From: Clostridia bacterium | Lineage (GTDB): Bacteria; Bacillota; Clostridia; Christensenellales; Aristaeellaceae | Assembly: GCA_017537105.1 (NCBI GenBank) | Contig: JAFWBZ010000231.1 | Span: forward strand, 1-11,470 | DNA: 11,470 nucleotides | Direction: 5' to 3' | Part shown: piece by piece, positions 6,162-11,470 of the stretch | Layout: every line of letters begins with the position of its first letter | Numbering within the stretch: the first letter of the stretch is position 1 | The notes under the pieces: generated by a model | Database searches by the model: none | Told to the model about the DNA's origin: nothing | The model's input: the letters and a program-made list of their open reading frames with translations, nothing else | Position numbers and translations under genes: made by a program

Positions 6162-7150
6162 GCATCCGACTGCTGATCGCCGACGACGAGGGCATCGAGC
6201 GCCGCGCGCTGCGCATGCAGCTCGAAAAGGCCTTTCCCGGCATCGAGCTCCTCCGGGACGCGGAAAACGGCCTGGAGCTCATCGACGCCGTTCGCGCCCA
6301 CCGGCCGGACATCGTGCTGGCAGACATCGAGATGCCCGGCATGAACGGGCTCGACGCGCTGGAGCAGCTGCGGCAGGAGGGCGTCATGCCCCACGTGGTG
6401 ATCATGACCGCCTACAGCTCCGAGCGCTATCTGCGCAGGTCGCTGTCGCTTCGCGTGTTCGCCTTTCTGGAAAAGCCCATTCGCCGGGAGGAGGTGGAGC
6501 GCACCCTCCGCGCGCTGATTGCCGAGGTGGAGGCGGAACGCGGCCGGGACGCGGAGCTCGCCCAGATGCGGGACGCCATACGCGCCGTGCGGCGGATGGT
6601 CCGCTCGGAGCTGATGACGAACATCGAATCCGACGAGGCCGATCCCCATCAGATCGCGGAGCTGCTGGAGATGCTGGAGACGGACGCGCGGCGCTTTCTG
6701 ATCGTCACGTTCAGCCTGGCGGACCCGCCCGGGGACGCGCAGTCGATCTACCGCCGCCGCGTCGTGGAGCTGAACGCCTTTGAGCGGCTGCAAGCCTGCG
6801 TCCGGGAGCGGGGCTGGCTGCCGGGGCACATCCTCAACCACCGGATGTCTTGCCTGGTGCCGGTGCGCATCCACGTCGAGCGGGACGACGACTATCACCT
6901 CCGGCACGCGGTGTGCTGCGAGGTGGACGAGGTGCTGACGGCCATGGAGGGCTGTGCGGCGCTGCGGGCGGGAATCGGCATTTCCACCGCGGACCCGCGG
7001 GCGCTGCAAAGGTCCCGACAGCAGAGCATCCAGGCGCTCTACCAGCAGGACAGGCACGCCCGCCTCTGCCACTACGAGGACCAGCCGGTCCCGCTGGATG
7101 CGGAAAACCCCTTCCTCTCCGAGGAGGCCGCGCTGCTGGAGTATCTCTAG
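6158..7150 (+). CDS. Response regulator, YesN-like, first part (receiver and middle region, ends at in-frame TAG)
   Basis: The GTG at 6158 overlaps the kinase stop in GTGA, a standard coupled start for this pair; the codons before it are out-of-frame kinase sequence. Residues 1-120 are a receiver domain with acidic pocket D9-D10, phospho-acceptor D56 in 'LADIEMPGMNG', T84 and K106. Residues 125-330 form a helical linker and middle region as in YesN proteins, with no known catalytic motif. The frame stops at TAG (7148-7150) after 330 residues, but the same frame then runs open for 199 more codons that encode the missing AraC-type DNA-binding end. Intact, the protein would be about 530 aa, normal for the family. 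As written, this fragment lacks DNA binding and would not act as an activator unless TAG is read through or is a sequence error. Confidence 0.85.
   Translation: MSIRLLIADDEGIERRALRMQLEKAFPGIELLRDAENGLELIDAVRAHRPDIVLADIEMPGMNGLDALEQLRQEGVMPHVVIMTAYSSERYLRRSLSLRVFAFLEKPIRREEVERTLRALIAEVEAERGRDAELAQMRDAIRAVRRMVRSELMTNIESDEADPHQIAELLEMLETDARRFLIVTFSLADPPGDAQSIYRRRVVELNAFERLQACVRERGWLPGHILNHRMSCLVPVRIHVERDDDYHLRHAVCCEVDEVLTAMEGCAALRAGIGISTADPRALQRSRQQSIQALYQQDRHARLCHYEDQPVPLDAENPFLSEEAALLEYL
7148..7150 (+). other. In-frame amber (TAG) codon splitting the response regulator
   Basis: The codon order is TAT-CTC-TAG-AGC-GGA, with no shift of frame on either side. The frame 6158-7750 is otherwise open for 531 codons including the final TGA. 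One base change (for example C to T in CAG) would explain it. All the other complete genes in the window stop with TGA or TAA, so TAG is nowhere else the first stop codon. Confidence 0.9.
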
Positions 7151-7309
7151 AGCGGAAACGCCGCGCAGGCGGAGGCCTGCCTTCGCAGGTGCTTTGCCGC
7201 GGCGCCGGACTGGACGCGCTTCGAAACCCTGCGAAACCAAGCGTTTGAGCTGCTGCTGGCGCTGAACCGGCGGAGCCGGACACAGCTGTTCGAGGACCTG
7301 CTGACCGGC

Positions 7310-7750
7310 GTGTCCGAGGACCTGATGCGCTGCCCGGACCGCGCCGCGCTGGAGGCCTACGTCCGGAGGGCCTGTCTGGACGCCATCGAGCGGAACAACC
7401 GGGACGACAGCCGCTGGCAGGAGGACATCATCGAGCGGGCCCGGCAGTACATCGACGCCTGCTACAACACCGAGATCTCGCTGGAGAGCACCGCGGAGGC
7501 CATCGGTGTCAGCCGGTTTTACCTGAGCCGGCTGTTCAAGACGCAGCTGGGGACGAACTATTCCGCCTACCTCACCGAGCGCCGCGTGCACATGGCGACG
7601 CTGCTCGTGGACACCCAGCGGGAGCTGACCAACCGGGACATCGCGGAATATGTGGGCTTCCGGGACCCGGACTACTTTGGCAAGGTTTTCAAGAAGATCG
7701 TGGGCTGCACCATCACCGAATACCGGGAGAGACAGAGACGGGAGGAATGA
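7310..7750 (+). CDS. AraC-type DNA-binding end of the split response regulator
   Basis: This is the same frame as the receiver fragment, beyond the TAG. The codons from 7151 contain no ATG, GTG or TTG before GTG 7310. ATG 7325 with a weak GAGG at 7316-7319 is another possible restart. The last 110 residues hold two helix-turn-helix motifs of the HTH_18/AraC family: 'ISLESTAEAIGVSRFYLSRLF' minus its ends as the first, and 'LTNRDIAEYVGFRDPDYFGK' as the second, with the usual 'K..G.t..eYR' close. On its own the product would be a free DNA-binding domain without phosphorylation control. It most likely belongs to one 530-residue protein starting at 6158. The stop overlaps nothing; the esterase begins 4 bases later. 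Confidence 0.7.
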   Translation: MSEDLMRCPDRAALEAYVRRACLDAIERNNRDDSRWQEDIIERARQYIDACYNTEISLESTAEAIGVSRFYLSRLFKTQLGTNYSAYLTERRVHMATLLVDTQRELTNRDIAEYVGFRDPDYFGKVFKKIVGCTITEYRERQRREE

Positions 7751-7754
7751 ACAC

Positions 7755-8603
7755 ATGAAGCAGATGCTGCGGATCGCGCCGGAGAGAGAGGCGCTGACCC
7801 TGATCGCAGGGACGACCTATGCGCGGGTGCCGTCGTGGTACGGCTTTACCCGGGAGGACCTGAAGATGGACATCGTGCTGCCGAAGCACACGGAGGGGCA
7901 TGCGCCCCTGCCGGCGGTGCTGTGGCTGTGCGGCGGCGCGTTCTGCGTGGTGGATCGCTCGGTCTGGATGCCCCAGATGGTGGAGTTCGCCCGCAAGGGC
8001 TACGTGGTGGCCAGCGCGAACTATCGCACCTCCAACGCCGTGCCGTTTCCCGCGCCGCTGCTGGACGTGAAGGCGGCCATCCGCTTCCTGCGGGCCCATG
8101 CCGCGGAGTACTGCATCGACCCGAACCGCATCGCGGTGATGGGCGAGTCCGCGGGCGGCACGCTGGCCAGCCTGGCGGGCGTCACCGGGGACCTGCCGGA
8201 ATTCGAACAGGGCGACTGGCCGGGCGTCTCCAGCGCGGTGCAGGCCGTGGTGGATTTCTACGGCCTCACGGACATGAGCACCCTGCCGGACCACAGCGAA
8301 GACGAGAACGTCGCGGACTGGACGATGCAGGCGTTCCTGGGCGGCGTCACCCCGGAGAAGCTCGAACGGGCCAGCGCGGTGCACTACGTCAATCCGTCCA
8401 CGCCGCCGTTCATGATCCTGCATGGCTCCGCCGACATCACCGTGTCCATCGAAAACAGCGAGCGGCTGTATGAGCGGCTGTGCGCCTGCGGCGTTCCCGC
8501 CGAATACTGCATCCTCGAGGGCGCGGCCCACGGCGACGACATGTTCTTCCAGGAGCCGGTGTATCAGCGCATCGACGCGTTCCTGAAGAAGGCCATGGGC
8601 TGA
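7755..8603 (+). CDS. Alpha/beta-hydrolase esterase (BD-FAE / hormone-sensitive-lipase-like carboxylesterase)
   Basis: The protein has 282 aa with no signal peptide, so it is cytoplasmic. ATG 7755 follows GGAGGA (7741-7746) and lies 4 bases after the regulator stop, so it is in the same operon. Motifs are the oxyanion region LWLCGGAF (a variant of HGGGF), nucleophile elbow GESAGG with S132, acid D227 in 'LHGSADITV', and base H259 in 'GAAHGDD'. The order and spacing give a complete Ser-Asp-His triad. The family hydrolyses acyl esters, including acetyl groups on sugars and oligosaccharides. Its place in the operon with a carbohydrate-type sensor and beside a sugar importer suggests deacylation of an imported sugar, but the substrate is inferred only. 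Confidence 0.85.
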   Translation: MKQMLRIAPEREALTLIAGTTYARVPSWYGFTREDLKMDIVLPKHTEGHAPLPAVLWLCGGAFCVVDRSVWMPQMVEFARKGYVVASANYRTSNAVPFPAPLLDVKAAIRFLRAHAAEYCIDPNRIAVMGESAGGTLASLAGVTGDLPEFEQGDWPGVSSAVQAVVDFYGLTDMSTLPDHSEDENVADWTMQAFLGGVTPEKLERASAVHYVNPSTPPFMILHGSADITVSIENSERLYERLCACGVPAEYCILEGAAHGDDMFFQEPVYQRIDAFLKKAMG

Positions 8604-8646
8604 AAAAGCTCCTCCTCTTTGCCCGCCGCGCCTCCAAAATTCCCCA

Positions 8647-8675
8647 TTGCAAACCGCTGGAAAATCATGTATAAT
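8647..8675 (+). promoter_or_regulatory. Promoter of the rubredoxin gene
   Basis: TTGCAA (8647-8652) and TATAAT (8670-8675) are 17 bases apart, a near-consensus sigma-A promoter. The rubredoxin start codon is 35 bases downstream of the -10 box. This separates the gene from the esterase operon. Confidence 0.75.
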
Positions 8676-8709
8676 ATCCTTGCAATCATCAATAACGGAG
8701 GGTATTATC

Positions 8710-8868
8710 ATGGCAAAGTTTGTGTGTGACGCCTGCGGCTGGGAGTACGACGAGGAGCTGGGCAGCCCCGAAAACGGCATCGCGCCCGGCACGAAGTTTG
8801 AAGATCTGCCCGAAGATTTCGAATGCCCGCTCTGCGGCGTCGGCAAGGACATGTTCTCTGAGGCATAA
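8710..8868 (+). CDS. Rubredoxin
   Basis: The protein has 52 aa, the classical rubredoxin size. ATG 8710 follows GGAGGG (8697-8702) at 7 bases. The iron-binding cysteines are C6-x-x-C9-G in 'CDACGW' and C39-x-x-C42-G in 'CPLCG', with 'GIAPGTKFEDLPEDF' between them, as in all short rubredoxins. One iron held by four cysteines carries single electrons in the cytoplasm, usually to oxygen- or peroxide-removing enzymes of anaerobes (rubrerythrin, flavodiiron protein, desulfoferrodoxin). F37 stands where tryptophan is common ahead of the second cysteine pair. It is flanked by its own promoter and terminator, so it appears to be a single-gene unit. Confidence 0.97.
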   Translation: MAKFVCDACGWEYDEELGSPENGIAPGTKFEDLPEDFECPLCGVGKDMFSEA

Positions 8869-8882
8869 TCGGAGGCCGTGAA

Positions 8883-8906
8883 CCCCCGGGAACCCCGGGG
8901 GATTTT
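8883..8906 (+). terminator. Intrinsic terminator after rubredoxin
   Basis: A perfect 8-bp stem CCCCCGGG/CCCGGGGG (8883-8890/8894-8901) with an AAC loop is followed by ATTTTGT. The T-run is short but the stem is pure G+C. It begins 14 bases after the rubredoxin stop codon. Confidence 0.75.
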
Positions 8907-8924
8907 GTATAGAAAAAACCACAC

Positions 8925-8943
8925 GCGCCGGCGCGTCCGGCGC
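8925..8943 (+). repeat. Small hairpin in the leader of the dihydrolipoamide dehydrogenase gene
   Basis: GCGCCGG (8925-8931) pairs with CCGGCGC (8937-8943) across a 5-base loop. It lies 9 bases before the AAAGGAGG ribosome binding site (8953-8960). No clear promoter with both boxes is visible between the terminator at 8906 and this gene. The role is unknown. Confidence 0.4.
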
Positions 8944-8970
8944 TCGAGCGCAAAAGGAGGAAAAAAGACC

Positions 8971-10356
8971 ATGAGCCATGATTTCAATGTCGCCGTGCTG
9001 GGCGGCGGCCCGGGCGGCTATGAGTGCGCGATCCGCTGCGCGCAGCTGGGCCTGAAGACGGCGCTGATCGAGGCGCGGGAGCTGGGCGGCACCTGCCTGA
9101 ACCGGGGCTGCATCCCCACGAAGGCGCTGCTGCACGGCGCGGAGATCTACGCCGAGGCGAAGGCCGGCGGCGATTTCGGCCTGATCCTGGACGGCCTGAC
9201 GCTGAACTATGAGCGCCTGGCGGCCTACAAGGACGAAAAGGTGAAGAAGCTCGTCGGCGGCGTCGAGGCGCTGGAGAAGGCCCACGGCGTCGAGGTCGTG
9301 CGCGGCTTCGGCAAGCTGACCGGCCCCCACGAGATGGACGTGGCGGGGCGGAAGATCACCTATGACAAGCTGATCCTGGCCATGGGCAGCGCGCCGGCGA
9401 GGCCGCCGGTGCCGGGCATGGACACGGCCTATACCAGCGACGACGTGCTCTCGGCCACCCAGATCCCCTCCGGCGCGGTCATCATCGGCGGCGGCGTCAT
9501 CGGCATGGAGTTCGCCACGCTGTTCGCGTCCCTGGGCAAGAAGGTCACCATCATCGAGATGGCGCCGGACATCCTGCCGGTGCCGGGCTGCACGTCGGAG
9601 ATCACCAGCAAGATCAAGGCCGTGCTGAAGAAGAAGGGCGTGGAGTTCATCACCGGCGCGAAGGTCGTCGAGGTCGTCAAGGGCCGCGCTGTGAAGTTCG
9701 AGAAGGACGGCAAGGTGGACGAGCGCAAGTCCGCCACCGTCATCGTCTGCGCGGGCCGCAAGCCCATGACGCGCGACTGCGGGCTGGAGACCATCGGCCT
9801 GGAGACCGACCGCCGCGGCTTCATCGCGGTGGACGATCACCTGCGCACCGCCGTGGAGGACGTGTACGCCATCGGCGACATCACCGGCAAGATCCAGCTG
9901 GCCCACGTCGCCAGCGCCCAGGGCATGGTCGCCGCCGCGAACTGCGCCGGCCAGGACAAGACCATGCGCTATGACCGCGTGCCCTCCTGCATCTACACCT
10001 CGCCGGAGATCGCCTGGGTGGGCCTGACCGAGGACGCCGCGAAGGCCGCGGGCCACGAGGTCGTCACCGGCAGCTTCAACGTGGCCGCCAACGGCCGCAG
10101 CCTCGTGATGAACGAGAATACAGGCTTCATCAAGCTGGTGGCCGACAAGGCGGACGGCAAGATCCTGGGCTGCCAGATCCTCGCGCCGCGCGCGACGGAC
10201 ATGATCGCCGAGATCGTCGCCGTGATGGGCCACGAGGGCACCGTCGAAAGCCTGTCCTCCGTCATCCATCCGCATCCGACCGTCTCCGAGATCATCAAGG
10301 AGGCCGCGCACGACGCCGAGGGCCTGTGCGTGAACGCCATGCCGCGGAAAAAGTAA
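8971..10356 (+). CDS. lpdA: Dihydrolipoamide dehydrogenase (E3)
   Basis: The protein has 461 aa, normal for E3. ATG 8971 follows AAAGGAGG at 10 bases; the frame is open further upstream but crosses the terminator hairpin, so the later start is chosen. Motifs are FAD-binding GGGPGG (11-16), redox disulfide GGTCLNRGCIPTK (C42, C47), NAD-binding GGGVIG (173-178), second FAD motif 'YAIGDITG', and C-terminal HPHPTVSE with catalytic H435 and E440. It re-oxidises protein-bound dihydrolipoamide with NAD+ in 2-oxo-acid dehydrogenase complexes or the glycine cleavage system. There is no lipoyl domain at the N-terminus and no E1, E2 or glycine cleavage gene in the window, so its complex is unknown. The stop is a TAA-TAA-TAG run. 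Confidence 0.95.
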   Translation: MSHDFNVAVLGGGPGGYECAIRCAQLGLKTALIEARELGGTCLNRGCIPTKALLHGAEIYAEAKAGGDFGLILDGLTLNYERLAAYKDEKVKKLVGGVEALEKAHGVEVVRGFGKLTGPHEMDVAGRKITYDKLILAMGSAPARPPVPGMDTAYTSDDVLSATQIPSGAVIIGGGVIGMEFATLFASLGKKVTIIEMAPDILPVPGCTSEITSKIKAVLKKKGVEFITGAKVVEVVKGRAVKFEKDGKVDERKSATVIVCAGRKPMTRDCGLETIGLETDRRGFIAVDDHLRTAVEDVYAIGDITGKIQLAHVASAQGMVAAANCAGQDKTMRYDRVPSCIYTSPEIAWVGLTEDAAKAAGHEVVTGSFNVAANGRSLVMNENTGFIKLVADKADGKILGCQILAPRATDMIAEIVAVMGHEGTVESLSSVIHPHPTVSEIIKEAAHDAEGLCVNAMPRKK

Positions 10357-10388
10357 TAATAGAAAAGCGCAGTTTTCAACGATTTGAA

Positions 10389-10419
10389 GGCCGGGACGGC
10401 ATTGCCGCCCCGGCCCTTT
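10389..10419 (+). terminator. Terminator hairpin after lpdA
   Basis: GGCCGGG/CCCGGCC (10389-10395/10409-10415) and inner CGGC/GCCG (10397-10400/10404-10407) form an 11-bp stem with one A-C mismatch and an ATT loop, followed by CTTT. The T-run is weak. It sits between convergent genes and may act for both. A further 5-bp stem CCCCG/CGGGG (10449-10453/10461-10465) directly follows the stop of the minus-strand gene. Confidence 0.6.
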
Positions 10420-10465
10420 CCTGCGTAAATCTATCTCAACGCCCCTTGCCCCGGGCGGTGCGGGG

Positions 10466-11446
10466 TCAGTGGATGCTGGTCATCGTGCGGCCGCAGCGCG
10501 GGCAGAGGTTGGAGTCGGCGGCGCAGGTGGTGCCGCAGTTGGAGCACTGGGCGTAGCCGTGGCGCTGCCCCGCGTCGGCAGCCGGCGGGCAGGCGTAACA
10601 CGAGCCGTTCGCGCCGCTGACGGTGGCGTCGCCCACCGGTTCAAACGCGCAGGAGGACTGGGGGAAGAGCGGCAAGCTGAAAAATTCGTCGCAGACGGAT
10701 TCCGCGAACTCCTCGCAGAGGGGAACCTGGCAGAAGCCGTAGGTGGGCACCAGGATGTCCACCTCGGCCAGCACCTTCAGCACCACGGTGACGCACACAG
10801 TGATCTCGAAGGTGCAGTTGCCGATGTAAGAGCCGGACACGCAAATCGCGCTCACGAGGCTTTCGAGGGTGAAGGGGATGATGGAGTCGTCCGGGATGCA
10901 CAGCAGCACGTCCTTGTTGACGGTGATGGTCGTCTGGCCCATCCACTCCTGGCAGCGCTGGTCCAGGAACAGCACGTCCAGCGGCACGTCCACATTGCAG
11001 CGCACGCGGGCGAACTGGGGCCGGTCGGCCATGCGCTCGACGGAGAGATTGGAGATCTTGCCCTGCGTGGTCGAGGACCGGCAGCTCTCAAACGTCCACG
11101 CGCCATAGGGCCTGGGCAGCGGGCCGGGGGCGTTTTCGGCGTTCTCCACGGCCTCCTGGTGGGAGATGGGGCCGCTCACCGGCGGGCAGCTGCAATCGCA
11201 GCGGTTGCCCTCGCAGTCGCAGCTGCACGGGCGCGCCATGGGGTTCTGGCAGTCGGAGCCGGGCAGCACGGGCACGATGTTTTCCACCTGTACGCGCACG
11301 TTGTCCAGCTGCTGCTGGGACATGCAGCTGTCGTACACGTTCTTCACCTGCACGCACACCCGCTGGTTCAGCCCCGTCAGCACGTTGCCGCTGACCACGC
11401 CGGGACAGGCGTCGGAATTGGCGTTCTTGTAGGAGTAAAACGACAT
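10466..11446 (-). CDS. Cysteine-rich protein with C-terminal zinc ribbon, function unknown (possible spore-coat-type protein)
   Basis: The protein has 326 aa and 28 cysteines (about 9%). ATG 11444-11446 follows AAGGAGG (11455-11461) at 8 bases, a very strong site that hints at high expression. There is no signal peptide. In order: an N-terminal region around 'GNVLTGLNQRVCVQVKNVYDSC'-like sequence, a dense cluster 'CSCDCEGNRCDCSC', a proline- and glycine-containing linker, then about 130 residues of alternating hydrophobic strands ('VPLDVLFLD', 'TTITVNKDVLLCIP', 'FEITVCVTVVLKVLAEVDILVP'), and a final zinc ribbon CSNCGTTC...CPRCG. I cannot name the family. The disulfide-rich make-up and beta-strand core resemble uncharacterised clostridial proteins linked to spore surface layers, which is only inference. 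Confidence 0.8.
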   Translation of the reverse strand: MSFYSYKNANSDACPGVVSGNVLTGLNQRVCVQVKNVYDSCMSQQQLDNVRVQVENIVPVLPGSDCQNPMARPCSCDCEGNRCDCSCPPVSGPISHQEAVENAENAPGPLPRPYGAWTFESCRSSTTQGKISNLSVERMADRPQFARVRCNVDVPLDVLFLDQRCQEWMGQTTITVNKDVLLCIPDDSIIPFTLESLVSAICVSGSYIGNCTFEITVCVTVVLKVLAEVDILVPTYGFCQVPLCEEFAESVCDEFFSLPLFPQSSCAFEPVGDATVSGANGSCYACPPAADAGQRHGYAQCSNCGTTCAADSNLCPRCGRTMTSIH

Positions 11447-11470
11447 ATTTCATACCTCCTTGCAATCTCG

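Noticed and set aside
5768..7756. A 662-codon open frame antisense to the kinase and regulator genes
   Set aside because: It has no recognisable domain, no ribosome binding site, and mirrors the codon bias of the sense genes, where all catalytic motifs are found.
8582..8625. Possible terminator around the esterase stop codon
   Set aside because: The best stem is 5 bp with a G-T pair, within the last codons, and the following bases lack a proper T-run.
8908..8913. TATAGA as a -10 box for lpdA
   Set aside because: The region 17 bases upstream is the all-GC terminator stem with no -35 resemblance.
1..11470. CRISPR arrays, tRNA or rRNA genes, insertion sequences, phage attachment sites
   Set aside because: No regularly spaced repeats, no tRNA-like cloverleaf sequence, no transposase or integrase motifs and no terminal inverted repeats were seen on reading.

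Overview
The window looks like the chromosome of a GC-rich, anaerobic, Gram-positive bacterium of the Clostridia type. The pointers are strong AGGAGG-like ribosome binding sites, sigma-A style promoters, a YesM/YesN-type two-component pair, a rubredoxin, nickel-pincer cofactor (lar) genes and a cysteine-rich protein of clostridial flavour. Nothing in the sequence fixes the genus.

Layout. Positions 1-847 (minus strand) hold larE and the first codons of larB, with a promoter at 878-906. Diverging from them, 1041-4566 (plus strand) is a complete ribose-type sugar ABC importer in the order binding protein, permease, two-domain ATPase. It has a TATAAT promoter and a pair of 14-bp direct repeats 20 bp apart just upstream. 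The gap between binding protein and permease carries several hairpins. Positions 4592-7750 hold a YesM-like histidine kinase with its own promoter and an overlapping YesN-like response regulator with AraC-type DNA-binding end. The regulator's reading frame is cut by one in-frame TAG at 7148-7150. An alpha/beta-hydrolase esterase follows 4 bases later. Positions 8647-8906 are a self-contained rubredoxin unit (promoter, gene, terminator). Positions 8971-10356 encode dihydrolipoamide dehydrogenase, ending in a hairpin. A convergent minus-strand gene (10466-11446) encodes a protein with 28 cysteines and a C-terminal zinc ribbon.

How the genes may work together (inference). The kinase would sense a sugar or oligosaccharide outside the cell. 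The regulator would activate the importer through the direct repeats upstream of the weak -35. The esterase would remove acyl groups from imported sugar. The three most notable points are the amber codon in the regulator, the putative AraC-type operator, and a perfect 12-bp inverted repeat whose right arm contains the kinase's ribosome binding site while its left arm lies upstream of the kinase's own promoter. The last arrangement could silence kinase translation on read-through mRNA from the importer operon.
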